Assembly: GCF_014897705.1 (NCBI RefSeq)
Contig: NZ_JABUXV010000004.1
Location: forward strand, 124,001-188,000
Reading direction: 5' to 3'
From: Brachybacterium sp. FME24
GTDB lineage: Bacteria > Actinomycetota > Actinomycetes > Actinomycetales > Dermabacteraceae
DNA: 64,000 nucleotides
Below the pieces are notes generated by a model. That model ran no database searches. It was given only the letters and a program-made list of their open reading frames with translations, and was not told the DNA's origin. This document shows, piece by piece, positions 8,965 through 18,145 of the stretch (position 1 is its first letter; each line of letters opens with the position of its first letter). A program made the position numbers and the translations under genes.

Positions 8965-9626
8965 ATCACGCTGATCCCACGCCGACGAGCGCCGGGCCCA
9001 CGGGGTCCGGCGCTCGTCGCCGTCTGAGCCGAGGAGCCGTTCTCGGCGGTATGGGCGTTGTCGGTGTCGTGCTCGCCGTCGCCGACCAGGTCACCAAGAA
9101 CTGGGCGGAGGCGAACCTGCCCGAGCTCGACCCGCAGCCCTTCATCGGGGAGCTCCTGCAGTTCACGCTGCTCTACAACTCCGGGGCGGCCTGGGGGATG
9201 GGCGCCGAGATCACTCCTGTGGTCACGTGCCTGCAGATCGCCATCGTGATCGGCGTGATCGTCTTCGCCGTCAAGGCGGTCCGGTCTCCCTGGTACACCC
9301 TCGCGCTCGGGCTGATCCTGGGGGGCGCGCTCGGCAACATCCATGACCGTCTGCTGCGCCCGCCCGGGCCGTTCCACGGTGCGGTCGTGGACTTCCTGGA
9401 ACTGCCGAACTGGCCGGTCTTCAACGTCGCGGACATGGCCGTGGTCGGCGGGGCGATCCTCATCGTGCTGCTCGGCGTGATCGGCCACGCGTCGGATCCT
9501 GCTGTGGCCGAGGCCGAGGAGCGCGCGAAGGCCGAAGGCATCGCCGACGAGGAGACGGAACGCCCTGCGGATCCTGAGGCCGGAACCGGCCGCGAGCCCG
9601 CCCGCGACCCGAAGGACCCCCGTTGA
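8961..9626 (+). CDS. lspA: LspA, lipoprotein signal peptidase II
   Basis: LspA cleaves the signal peptide of prolipoproteins after diacylglyceryl transfer and is an integral membrane aspartyl protease. The 221-residue product has four hydrophobic segments. The catalytic dyad is visible as Asp129 in LGNIHDRLL and Asp158 in FNVADMAVVG; the LLYNSGAAWGM motif is also present. The hydrophobic core ends near residue 176. After it a charged Glu/Ala/Pro-rich cytosolic tail of about 45 residues extends beyond the usual family length. The GTG start overlaps the wag31 stop by 4 bases. A likely client is the lipoprotein encoded at 23678. Confidence 0.96.
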   Translation: MNHADPTPTSAGPTGSGARRRLSRGAVLGGMGVVGVVLAVADQVTKNWAEANLPELDPQPFIGELLQFTLLYNSGAAWGMGAEITPVVTCLQIAIVIGVIVFAVKAVRSPWYTLALGLILGGALGNIHDRLLRPPGPFHGAVVDFLELPNWPVFNVADMAVVGGAILIVLLGVIGHASDPAVAEAEERAKAEGIADEETERPADPEAGTGREPARDPKDPR

Positions 9627-10549
9627 GCGCTTCCCGCACCCTGATGGTCCCTGACGGACTGGCCGGAGAGCGCGTGGACGTCGGCATCTCGCGGATGCTG
9701 GGCCTGTCCCGCACCCGGGCCGCGGAGCTCATCGATGCCGGTCTGGTCGAGGTCGACGGCCAGCCGCCGGCCCGCTCCACCCGTCTGGAGCCCGGGGTGA
9801 TGCTCACCGTCGAGCTGCCGGACGAGAAGCCGGCCTCCCAGGTGCGTCCGCAGATCGCTGCGGGCATGAGCCTCGTGCATCAGGATGACGACATCGTGGT
9901 GATCGACAAACCCGTCGGGGTCGCCGCGCACCCCAGTCCTGGATGGTCCGGTCCCACGGTGCTGGGACACCTGGCCGCCGCCGGTGTGAGCATCCGGACC
10001 ACCGGCGACCCCGACCGGCAGGGCATCGTGAGTCGTCTGGACGTCGGCACCAGCGGGCTGATGGTCGTCGCCCGGACCGAGCGCGCGTACACCACGCTCA
10101 AGGACGCCTTCCGTGCCCGAGAGGTCGGCAAGATCTATCACGCGGTCTGCCAGGGGACTCCGGACCAGCCCGAGGGCACCATCGAGTCCCCGATCGGCCG
10201 CTCACCGAACCATGACTACAAGTTCGCGGTGCGCCGTGACGGCAAGCATTCGGTGACGCACTACGAGACGCTCGAGGCGCTGCAGGGCGCGACGCTGCTG
10301 CGCGTGCGCCTGGAGACGGGCCGCACCCATCAGATCCGCGTGCACCTGGCAGCCCTGCATCACCCGTTGGTGGGAGATCCTCTGTACGGCGCGGACCCGA
10401 CTCTGGCGGCGAAGGTGGGGCTGATCCGCCAGTGGCTGCACGCCATGGAGCTCACCTTCATCCACCCGGCCACCGGGCACGAGGTCACCTTCATCTCGCA
10501 GTACCCCCACGACCTGCATGAGTCGCTGGAGTCGCTGCGCGCGCCCTGA
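9623..10549 (+). CDS. RluD-family RNA pseudouridine synthase (RluA type)
   Basis: RluA-type enzymes convert specific uridines in large rRNA to pseudouridine. The 308-residue protein has an N-terminal S4 RNA-binding domain (about 10-75) and the catalytic motif SRLDVGTSGLMVV with Asp140; most relatives have His instead of Ser before the Arg. Further motifs are GRTHQIRVHL and HPLVGDPLYG. The start is a TTG embedded in the lspA stop (TTGA). It keeps the chain of 4-base overlaps, and no closer ATG or GTG precedes the S4 domain. The lspA-rluD pairing is common in bacteria. Confidence 0.92.
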   Translation: MSASRTLMVPDGLAGERVDVGISRMLGLSRTRAAELIDAGLVEVDGQPPARSTRLEPGVMLTVELPDEKPASQVRPQIAAGMSLVHQDDDIVVIDKPVGVAAHPSPGWSGPTVLGHLAAAGVSIRTTGDPDRQGIVSRLDVGTSGLMVVARTERAYTTLKDAFRAREVGKIYHAVCQGTPDQPEGTIESPIGRSPNHDYKFAVRRDGKHSVTHYETLEALQGATLLRVRLETGRTHQIRVHLAALHHPLVGDPLYGADPTLAAKVGLIRQWLHAMELTFIHPATGHEVTFISQYPHDLHESLESLRAP

Positions 10550-10574
10550 CCGCTGCAGCGACTACCGTCGAGGC

Positions 10575-11309
10575 ATGAGCGACGAGCAGACCACAGCCCT
10601 GACCCCGACGCGGGATGCGGCCCTGGCCCGACCCGACTTCCCCTTCGCTCGGGTCGCACGGCGGCTCGGCATCGATCCTGCCGGTGCCGAGATCGCGCTG
10701 CGCGACGACGACCGGGCGCGTGCGGCGATCGCCGAGGCCTCCCGCGCCTACCTGGACGCCGACGATGCTCGTCGCGCGGGGCGTGCTCCCACCACGGCGG
10801 TCGCCCTGGACCCGGACTTCCCGACCGGCGTGGGCATGGCACTGGTCGGGGCAGCGGTGCTCTGGGATTCCCGGGACCTGGTGCCCCGCATCGCACTGCG
10901 CGTCGCCAAGGACCACTACGAGGATGGCGCCGACGAACTCTCGGCGAGCTACATCGCCCCGGTCCAGGAATCGGTGGACCCGGGCGTGAGCAGCCAGGAC
11001 GACGCCTCCGCGTGGGCCGCGCAATCACTGCTGGTCTCCGTGCTGCAACGCTCCGGCAGCCCTGCCCAGGCCGACGAGATCGCCCGGGACCTCGCCGCGC
11101 ACGCGGTCCCGATCGACCTGTGGCGTGATGATGACCCGACGCTGCCGGACGATTCGATGTCCTGGCACGGGGGCGCCTTCGTCGGCGGGATCCCACCGCG
11201 CCGAGATGAACGCAGCCTCAGCTACGAGGACGTCCACGACTACATGAACTCGCTGCTGGCCGACATGCGCCGCGAGCGGGAGGCCGAGGGCGAGGCCGTC
11301 GCTGACTGA
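10575..11309 (+). CDS. Hypothetical protein, no family recognised
   Basis: I do not recognise this 244-residue protein. It is acidic and soluble-looking, with no signal peptide or membrane segment. A middle hydrophobic helix reads VGMALVGAAVLW, and a near-terminal acidic segment contains LPDDSMSWHGG and ends in a charged helix (YMNSLLADMRRERE). The ATG at 10575 is preceded by TACCGT at 10563-10568 with exactly 6 bases between, which fits a leaderless promoter and decides against an in-frame start at 10518 inside the previous gene. It sits alone between an rRNA modification gene and dnaE. Coding bias looks like its neighbours, so it is probably a resident gene. Confidence 0.75.
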   Translation: MSDEQTTALTPTRDAALARPDFPFARVARRLGIDPAGAEIALRDDDRARAAIAEASRAYLDADDARRAGRAPTTAVALDPDFPTGVGMALVGAAVLWDSRDLVPRIALRVAKDHYEDGADELSASYIAPVQESVDPGVSSQDDASAWAAQSLLVSVLQRSGSPAQADEIARDLAAHAVPIDLWRDDDPTLPDDSMSWHGGAFVGGIPPRRDERSLSYEDVHDYMNSLLADMRREREAEGEAVAD

Positions 11310-11497
11310 GCCGCGTCATCGAGGGCAGGATCGGCCGGGCTCCGGCGGCGACCACCGATCCCATCCTGGCCGTCCGCGGCGAGGGTGCCGGCCCCCGCCG
11401 AGCGGGCACGCTATTCCCGACACGCCCGACCCGCCGGGGTGACCTCCCCGACGGCGACGCGACGGTCCCTGAGGCGACGGCCCCGGGCGCGCGTCGC

Positions 11498-11503
11498 TAC
11501 CCT
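11498..11503 (+). promoter_or_regulatory. Leaderless -10 box of dnaE
   Basis: TACCCT ends 6 bases before the dnaE ATG at 11510. It closes a 200-bp non-coding stretch (11310-11509) in which I see no ORF, hairpin or operator. Confidence 0.6.
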
Positions 11504-11509
11504 GGAAGC

Positions 11510-14500
11510 ATGGCCTCCGATGACTTCGTGCACCTCCACGTCCACACCGATTACTCGCTCCTGGACGGGGCCGCGAAGATCGACAAACTGGTCGACGAGA
11601 CAGTCCGCCAGGGCCAGAAGGCCGTAGCGATCACGGACCACGGCTACTTGTTCGGGGCCTACGAGTTCTATCGGACGGCGAAGGCAGCGGGCATCAAGCC
11701 GATCATCGGCATCGAGGCCTATGTGACCCCGGGGACCAGTCGTCACGATCGCACCCGCGTGCAGTGGGGCACCCGTGAGCAGCAGCTCGCCGGCGACGAC
11801 GTCTCCGCCCGCGGCGCCTATACGCACCTGACGCTGCTGTCCCGCTCCACCGAGGGGATGCACAACCTGTTCCGGCTGGGCTCGGCCGCGTCCCTGGACG
11901 GGCAGATGGGCAAGTGGCCCCGCATGGACCGCGAGATCCTCTCGCAGTATTCCGACGGACTGATCGCCACCTCGGGCTGCCCCTCCGGCGAGGTCCAGGT
12001 CCGCCTGCGCCTGGGCCAGTTCGACGAGGCCGTCAAGGCCGCCGGCGAGTATCAGGACATGTTCGGCAAGGACAACTACTTCATCGAGCTGATGGACCAC
12101 GGCCTGTCCATCGAGAAGCGCGTGACCAAGGACCTGATCGCGGTCTCCCAGGCCGTCGGCGCCCCGTTGGTCGCCACCAACGATCTCCACTACGTCACCG
12201 AGCAGGATGCGACGATCCAGGACGTTCTGCTGTGCATCAACTCCGGATCGCGCCTGAACGATCCCGACCGCTTCAAGTTCGGCGGGTCCGGCTACTTCCT
12301 GAAGTCCGCCGCGCAGATGCGTGAACTGTTCCGGGAGTTCCCCGAGGCCTGCGACAACACCCTGCGCATCGCCGAGATGTGCGAGGTCGATTTCCGCACC
12401 ACGGACGACGGCGCGAACTACATGCCCCACTTCCCCACCCCGGCCGGGGAGGACGAGGAGTCCTGGTTCGTCAAGGAGATCCAGCGCGGACTGGAGTACC
12501 GCTACCCGGCGGGCATCCCCGATGAGGTCCAGAAGCGCGCCGACTACGAGGTCCGCGTCATCCTGCAGATGGGCTTCCCCGGGTACTTCCTGGTGGTCTC
12601 CGACTACATCAAGTGGGCCAAGGAACAGGGCATTCGCGTGGGACCCGGCCGTGGTTCCGGCGCCGGCTCGATGGTTGCGTACGCCATGCGCATCACCGAC
12701 CTCGACCCCCTCGAGCACGGCCTCCTGTTCGAGCGGTTCCTGAACCCCGACCGCGTCTCCATGCCCGACTTCGACGTCGACTTCGATGATCGCCGCCGCG
12801 GCGAGGTCATCGAGTACGTGGAGCGCAAGTACGGCGACGACCGGATCGCGCAGGTCATCACCTACGGCGTCATGAAGACGAAGAACTCCCTCAAGGATGC
12901 CGCGCGCGTCCTGGACTACCCGTACGCGATGGGTGACCGCCTGTCCAAGGCGCTCCCGCCCACCGTGATGGGCAAGGACATCTCGATCAAGGGGATCTTC
13001 GATCCCGAGGACAAGCGCTACGCGGAGGCGGGGGAGTTCCGCAAGGTCCACGACGAGGATCCCGACGTGCAGAAGGTCGTCGAGATCGCCAAGGGCGTCG
13101 AGGGCCTGACCCGCGGCTGGGGTGTCCATGCCTGCGCCGTCATCATGTCCAGCCACCCGCTGGTCGACATCGTCCCGATGATGCGGCGTCCCTCCGACGG
13201 CCAGATCATCACGCAGTTCGAGTACCCCACCCTGGAGACCCTCGGCCTGCTGAAGATGGACTTCCTGGGGCTGCGCAACCTCACCGTGCTCTCGGACGCG
13301 GTCGAGAACATGGGGCGCAACGGGAAGGAGGTGCTGGACCTCGAGGCCCTCCCGTTCGACGACCAGAAGACCTACGAGCTCCTGCAGCGTGGCGACACCT
13401 TGGGCGTGTTCCAGCTGGACGGCTCCGGCATGCGCACCCTGCTGCGACAGATGAAGCCCGACCAGTTCGGGGACATCACCGCCGTCTCCGCCCTGTATCG
13501 CCCGGGACCGATGGGCATGAACTCGCACACCAACTACGCGCTGCGCAAGAACGGCCTGCAGGAGATCACGCCGATCCATCCGGAGCTCGAAGAGCCGCTG
13601 TCGGAGGTCCTGGGCGAGACCTACGGCGTGATCGTGTACCAGGAGCAGGTCATGAAGACGGCGCAGAAGGTCGCCGGATTCAGTCTCGGACAGGCGGACA
13701 TCCTGCGCCGCGCCATGGGCAAGAAGAAGAAGGCGGAGCTGGACAAGCAGTACGTCGGCTTCGAGAGCGGGATGACGGAGAACGGGTACTCCGCCGCCGC
13801 GGTGAAGGCACTGTGGGACACCCTGCTGCCGTTCTCCGACTACGCCTTCAACAAGTCACATTCGGCCGCCTACGGCGTGATCTCCTACTGGACCGCCTAC
13901 CTCAAGGCGAACCATCCCACCGAATACATGGCCGCCCTCCTCACCTCCAGCCAGGAGAACCGTGATCGCCTCGGCCTGTACCTGGGTGATTGCCGTCATC
14001 GCGGCATCACGGTGCTCCCGCCGGATGTCAACGAGTCCGACCTCTACTTCTCGGCCGTCGGTGACGACATCCGCTTCGGGCTCTCCGCGATCCGCAACGT
14101 CGGCGCCCACGTCGTCGAGGAGATCATCGCGACCCGCCAGGAGAAGGGCGCCTTCACCTCCTTCACCGACTTCCTGGACAAGGTGCCGCTGTCGGTGTGC
14201 AACAAGCGCACCATCGAGTCCCTCATCAAGGGCGGCGCCTTCGATTCGCTCGGCGCGAACCGCCGCTCCCTCGTGCTCATCCACGAGGACGCGGTCGACT
14301 CCGTGGTCGATGTGAAGCGCAAGGAGGCCCAGGGCCAGTACGACCTCTTCGGTGACGTCTTCGGCAGTGCCGGCGGCGACGATGACATCGCCACCGGATC
14401 GGCGGCCACCATCGTGATCCCCGACCTGCCCGAGTGGGACCGCAAGGAGAAGCTCGCCTTCGAGCGCAACATGCTGGGCCTGTATGTCTCCGACCACCCC

Positions 14501-15070
14501 CTGTACGGGCTGGAGCACGTCATCGCCCAGAACTCCTCGACGTCGATCAGTGCGCTGGCCGACGACGGCGCGGTCCAGGACGGCGCCATGGTCACCATCG
14601 CCGGGCTCATCACGAGCCTGCAGCGCAAGACCACCAAGAAGGGCGACATGTGGGCGATCGCCACGATCGAGGACCTCGAGGGCTCGATCGACTGCCTCAT
14701 GTTCCCCTCGACCTATCAGACCGTCGCCACGGAGCTCGCCGAGGATCTCATCGTCTCGATGAAGGGACGCGTGGACACCTCCAAGGGCATGCCGGAGCTG
14801 CGGGTCATGGAGATGTCGATCCCGGAGACCGGGGGAGGCCCCGACGGTCCGGTCATCATCGCGCTGCCGGCGATGCGCGCCACCAGCAAGGTCGCCCAGC
14901 AGCTGCGCGGGGTGCTCGAGGACAATCCCGGATCCAGCGAGGTGCGATTGCGCTTGCAGGAGCCTGGCCGCACCACCCTCATGCAGCTCGACAAGCGACT
15001 CTCCGTCTCCCCATCGGCGGCGCTGTACGCCTCGCTGAAGACACTGCTCGGTCCCAGCTGCCTGCAGTGA
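11510..15070 (+). CDS. dnaE: DnaE, DNA polymerase III alpha subunit
   Basis: This is the replicative polymerase catalytic subunit (1186 residues). The N-terminal PHP domain begins FVHLHVHTDYSLLDG and has an intact TDHG motif, so it may keep metal-dependent proofreading activity, as reported for mycobacterial DnaE1. The polymerase active site appears as MPDFDVDFDDRR near residues 419-430. The helix-hairpin-helix region and a C-terminal OB fold follow (VTIAGLITSLQRKTTKKGD onward, around 1030-1060). Length fits DnaE1 rather than the shorter error-prone DnaE2/ImuC. The start is chosen from the TACCCT box 6 bases upstream and the family-typical N-terminus. The stop is one base before the next ATG. 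Confidence 0.98.
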   Translation: MASDDFVHLHVHTDYSLLDGAAKIDKLVDETVRQGQKAVAITDHGYLFGAYEFYRTAKAAGIKPIIGIEAYVTPGTSRHDRTRVQWGTREQQLAGDDVSARGAYTHLTLLSRSTEGMHNLFRLGSAASLDGQMGKWPRMDREILSQYSDGLIATSGCPSGEVQVRLRLGQFDEAVKAAGEYQDMFGKDNYFIELMDHGLSIEKRVTKDLIAVSQAVGAPLVATNDLHYVTEQDATIQDVLLCINSGSRLNDPDRFKFGGSGYFLKSAAQMRELFREFPEACDNTLRIAEMCEVDFRTTDDGANYMPHFPTPAGEDEESWFVKEIQRGLEYRYPAGIPDEVQKRADYEVRVILQMGFPGYFLVVSDYIKWAKEQGIRVGPGRGSGAGSMVAYAMRITDLDPLEHGLLFERFLNPDRVSMPDFDVDFDDRRRGEVIEYVERKYGDDRIAQVITYGVMKTKNSLKDAARVLDYPYAMGDRLSKALPPTVMGKDISIKGIFDPEDKRYAEAGEFRKVHDEDPDVQKVVEIAKGVEGLTRGWGVHACAVIMSSHPLVDIVPMMRRPSDGQIITQFEYPTLETLGLLKMDFLGLRNLTVLSDAVENMGRNGKEVLDLEALPFDDQKTYELLQRGDTLGVFQLDGSGMRTLLRQMKPDQFGDITAVSALYRPGPMGMNSHTNYALRKNGLQEITPIHPELEEPLSEVLGETYGVIVYQEQVMKTAQKVAGFSLGQADILRRAMGKKKKAELDKQYVGFESGMTENGYSAAAVKALWDTLLPFSDYAFNKSHSAAYGVISYWTAYLKANHPTEYMAALLTSSQENRDRLGLYLGDCRHRGITVLPPDVNESDLYFSAVGDDIRFGLSAIRNVGAHVVEEIIATRQEKGAFTSFTDFLDKVPLSVCNKRTIESLIKGGAFDSLGANRRSLVLIHEDAVDSVVDVKRKEAQGQYDLFGDVFGSAGGDDDIATGSAATIVIPDLPEWDRKEKLAFERNMLGLYVSDHPLYGLEHVIAQNSSTSISALADDGAVQDGAMVTIAGLITSLQRKTTKKGDMWAIATIEDLEGSIDCLMFPSTYQTVATELAEDLIVSMKGRVDTSKGMPELRVMEMSIPETGGGPDGPVIIALPAMRATSKVAQQLRGVLEDNPGSSEVRLRLQEPGRTTLMQLDKRLSVSPSAALYASLKTLLGPSCLQ

Positions 15071-15071
15071 C

Positions 15072-15893
15072 ATGACACTCACGCTGCGGGTCGCGACGTA
15101 CAACATCCATCACGGGGCTCGCGGCGACGGCCGGCTGGACCTGCCGCGCATCGCCGGGGCGATCGCCGACCTGCGGGCCGACGTCATCGGCCTGCAGGAG
15201 GTCGACGTCGGCTACGGGACGCGCTCGGGTTTCGAGGATCAGGCCGCACGCCTGGCGGAGCTGCTCGGTCTGCGCGGGTGCTTCGGGGCCGCTATCGACC
15301 GCCCCCCGGCCGTCGCGGGATCGCGGCGACAGCAGTACGGGCTCGCCCTGCTGACCCAGCACGAGATCACCGCGCACGCGATGCACCTGCTGCCGGGCCA
15401 TCCGCATCTGGACGCTCTGCGCGAGAGGCGCGGCCTGCTGTCCGTGACGGTCCGCCCGCCCGGGCAGGAGCCGCTGCACGTTCTGGTCACGCACCTGGAC
15501 CACGAGGAGCGCGGGCACCGCACCGCCCAGGTGCTGCGGATCATCGAGCACGCGGAGACGCTCGACGGCCCCCTGGTGCTGGTGGGCGACATGAACGCGG
15601 ACCCCTGCGCGCCCGAGCTCGCGCCGCTCGCCGCACGCGGGTGGCGGGAGGCAGCCGGCGAGATCTCCGGGGCCGGACCGCGCTCGCCGCTGATGGCGAT
15701 GATGACCGCAGCCCTGCCGTGGGCGCGCTCGGCCGGTCGCGCCACCTTCCCCTCACGGCTGCCGCTGCGTCGCATCGACTCGATCTGGGTGCGTGGCGAC
15801 CTCGAGGCGACCGGGCTGGAGGTGGGCACGTCTCGCGCCTCCGATCACCGGCCCGTGGTGGCGGCGCTCCGGCGGGTCCCGGCCGCGCTCTGA
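15072..15893 (+). CDS. Endonuclease/exonuclease/phosphatase-family protein
   Basis: The 273-residue protein has the metal-dependent EEP fold seen in DNases, sphingomyelinases and inositol phosphatases. The ordered motifs are visible: VATYNIHHGARGDG, VIGLQEVDVGYG (metal Glu), VLVTHLDHEERGHR, LVLVGDMNADP (Asp/Asn pair) and ASDHRPVVAAL (catalytic His). There is no signal peptide, so it probably acts in the cytosol. It starts one base after the dnaE stop and may be co-transcribed with it. The substrate cannot be told from sequence. Confidence 0.88.
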   Translation: MTLTLRVATYNIHHGARGDGRLDLPRIAGAIADLRADVIGLQEVDVGYGTRSGFEDQAARLAELLGLRGCFGAAIDRPPAVAGSRRQQYGLALLTQHEITAHAMHLLPGHPHLDALRERRGLLSVTVRPPGQEPLHVLVTHLDHEERGHRTAQVLRIIEHAETLDGPLVLVGDMNADPCAPELAPLAARGWREAAGEISGAGPRSPLMAMMTAALPWARSAGRATFPSRLPLRRIDSIWVRGDLEATGLEVGTSRASDHRPVVAALRRVPAAL

Positions 15894-15915
15894 TCAGCGC
15901 CACTATCGTGGGTCC

Positions 15916-17139
15916 ATGAGCGCTGCTGATCTCGCCACGGACCCTGCGACCTTCCTCCCTGAGGACCTGCTGACCACCTTCCGCGCACGCGCGGCGGTGC
16001 ACGACCGGGAGAACACCTTCCCCCGCGACGACCTCGCCGACCTCCGCGAGCGCGGCTACCTCCGTCTGCTGGTGCCGAAGGAGCTCGGCGGACTCGGTGC
16101 GAGCCTGCTGGAGGCCAGCCGGATCCAACGTCGCCTCGCCCAGGCCGCTCCCGCGACCGCCCTGTCGATGAACATGCATCTGGTGGTGACCGGGGCTGCG
16201 CTGCATGGCCACCGGCTCGGCGTCGGAGCCGTGCGCACGATCCTCGAGACCGCCGCCGCCGGGAATCTGTTCGCCTTCGGGATCTCCGAGGCCGGCAACG
16301 ACGCGATGCTCTTCGACTCGTCCACCCGTGCCGAGCCCACCCGGGCCGGCGGCTATCGGGTCACCGGCACCAAGATCTTCACCTCCCTCGCCCCGGTCTG
16401 GGACCGCCTGGTGGTCCACGGCAGGGTCGTGGACGCTGCCGAGAAGGATCCGCGCCTGGTGTTCGGGGTGCTCGAGCGCACCGCCGCGGTCGAGACCCTC
16501 GACGACTGGGACACCCACGGCATGCGTGCCTCCCAGTCCCGCACCACCCGCCTGCACGAGGCCCAGATCGCTGCCCAGCAGGTCCTGACCCACACGCCCG
16601 TCGGCCCGAACCCCGATCCCTTCGTGATGGGCATCTTCGGGGCCTTCGAACTGCTGATCGCCTCCGTCTACACCGGCATCGCCGAACGGGCGATCACGCT
16701 CGGCACGGACATCGCGACCACCCGTCGCAGCCTCGCTACGGGCATCGTCCACGCCGACGACCCCGATATCCGGCGGCATCTGGCCGCGGCGGCGATCGGC
16801 GTCGACGGCGCCGTCCTGCAGCTGGAGAAGGTTCTGTCCGACTTCGACGCGCTGGGACAGGGATCCGGCGGTCCCGGCGACACCGACCACGGTCCGCGCT
16901 GGTTCCTGCACTTCTCCGGAGTGAAGTTCCGCGCCACCGAGGCCGCCATCGCCGCCGTGGACCAGGTGCTGCGCGCCGGCGGCGGTTCCCAGTACTTCCG
17001 CCGCAGCGAGCTCGAGCGGCTCTCGCGCGACGTGCGCGCCGGGATGTACCACCCCTCGACCGCGGAGTCGGTGCACGCCTCGTACGCGAAGGCCCAGCTC
17101 GGCGAGATCGGCGCGGCGCGCATCCCGCAGGAGCGCTGA
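15916..17139 (+). CDS. Acyl-CoA dehydrogenase family flavoprotein
   Basis: A 407-residue member of the acyl-CoA dehydrogenase superfamily, FAD enzymes that oxidise acyl-CoA or related thioesters. The N-terminal helical domain contains the LLVPKELGGLGASLLEA segment, the middle beta domain GISEAGNDAMLFDS and GYRVTGTKIFTSLAP, and the C-terminal domain ends with AGGGSQYFRRSELERLSRD. The ATG is preceded by TATCGT at 15904-15909 with a 6-base gap (leaderless), so the upstream in-frame extension from 15793 is rejected. No electron-transfer flavoprotein or beta-oxidation gene adjoins it, so the substrate is unknown. An epimerase gene starts 5 bases downstream. Confidence 0.88.
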   Translation: MSAADLATDPATFLPEDLLTTFRARAAVHDRENTFPRDDLADLRERGYLRLLVPKELGGLGASLLEASRIQRRLAQAAPATALSMNMHLVVTGAALHGHRLGVGAVRTILETAAAGNLFAFGISEAGNDAMLFDSSTRAEPTRAGGYRVTGTKIFTSLAPVWDRLVVHGRVVDAAEKDPRLVFGVLERTAAVETLDDWDTHGMRASQSRTTRLHEAQIAAQQVLTHTPVGPNPDPFVMGIFGAFELLIASVYTGIAERAITLGTDIATTRRSLATGIVHADDPDIRRHLAAAAIGVDGAVLQLEKVLSDFDALGQGSGGPGDTDHGPRWFLHFSGVKFRATEAAIAAVDQVLRAGGGSQYFRRSELERLSRDVRAGMYHPSTAESVHASYAKAQLGEIGAARIPQER

Positions 17140-17144
17140 GAGCG

Positions 17145-18083
17145 ATGAAGATCGTCATTGCCGGCGGTTCCGGAACCCTCGGCCGCGCGCTCACCACAGC
17201 GCTGCGGGACCGCGACCACGAAGTCGTGATCCTCACCCGCTCCCCGCGACCTGAACCCGCGCGAGGCGGCGCCCGGGACGTGCCCTGGGATGCCCGCACC
17301 GCGGGGAGCTGGACCACCGAGCTCACCGGTGCTGACGTCGCGGTGGTGAACCTCGCCGGGCGCCTGGTCGACGCGCGACCCACCCCGGCGAACATCGCCG
17401 ACCTGACTCGCTCCCGGGTCGAGGCCACAGCGGCTCTGGTGGAGGCGAGCCGGCACCTGGATCGGCCGCTCGCACGGTGGGTGCAGGCCTCGACCACCGC
17501 GATCTGGTCCGATGCGGGGGAGAAGCACCTCGACGAGGACAGCCCGATCCCCGTCGGGCTCCCGCAGATGACAGGCGTCGCCGAGCGCTGGGAGCGTTCC
17601 CTCGACGGGGCGCACGCGAGCCGGCAGATCATCCTGCGCACCGGCGTGGTGCTGGAGTCGAACACGCTGGCCCTGGACCGTCTGCTGCTCCTGGCCCGCT
17701 GCGGACTGGGAGGCCCGGTCGGTACCGGACGTCAGTGGGTCAGCTGGATCCACGTCGAGGACTGGGTGCGGATCGTGCTGGCCGCCCTCGGGCTGGAACG
17801 GCCGCAGATCCCTTCAGGGATCGTGGTCGCCTCGGCCCCGCATCCGGTGCGCAATGCCGAGTTGATGCGGACGCTGCGTCGCGCGGTGGGCCGCCCGCTC
17901 GGGCTGCCCACCCCGGCTCCCGTGCTCCGGCTCGGCGCGATGCTGCTGCGCACCGACCCCGACCTCGGCCTGACCGGTCGATACGCCACCTCGACGGTGC
18001 TGGAACAGCTCGACTTCGAGTTCCACCATCCACGACTCGAGGGCGCGGTCGCGGCGCTGCTGTCGCCGTCCCCCTCGCCATGA
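17145..18083 (+). CDS. TIGR01777-type NAD(P)-dependent epimerase (YfcH/SDR39U1-like)
   Basis: The 312-residue protein is an extended short-chain dehydrogenase-like protein of the TIGR01777 family, whose biochemical role is largely unknown. The N-terminal dinucleotide loop is IVIAGGSGTLGRAL, followed by VVNLAGRLVDARPT. It has a typical QASTTAIW stretch, the WVSWIHVEDWVR motif, and a C-terminal DUF1731-like part with LTGRYATSTVLEQLDFEFHHP. It starts 5 bases after the acyl-CoA dehydrogenase and probably shares its transcript, which ends at the strong hairpin just after its stop. Confidence 0.85.
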   Translation: MKIVIAGGSGTLGRALTTALRDRDHEVVILTRSPRPEPARGGARDVPWDARTAGSWTTELTGADVAVVNLAGRLVDARPTPANIADLTRSRVEATAALVEASRHLDRPLARWVQASTTAIWSDAGEKHLDEDSPIPVGLPQMTGVAERWERSLDGAHASRQIILRTGVVLESNTLALDRLLLLARCGLGGPVGTGRQWVSWIHVEDWVRIVLAALGLERPQIPSGIVVASAPHPVRNAELMRTLRRAVGRPLGLPTPAPVLRLGAMLLRTDPDLGLTGRYATSTVLEQLDFEFHHPRLEGAVAALLSPSPSP

Positions 18084-18126
18084 CGATCGCCCCGGCCCTT
18101 CCAGAACGGAAGGACCGGGGCGATCG
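18084..18126. terminator. Bidirectional hairpin terminator between convergent genes
   Basis: Two 19-base arms (18084-18102 and 18108-18126) pair with one mismatch around a 5-base loop. The hairpin starts directly after the epimerase stop and lies 20 bases from the flotillin stop on the other strand. There is no T-tract on either side. Confidence 0.85.
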
Positions 18127-18145
18127 TGGTGAACCTGATGAGGAA

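Noticed and set aside
11411..13579. Long - strand open frame (722 codons) opposite dnaE
   Set aside because: Antisense shadow with no protein family resemblance.
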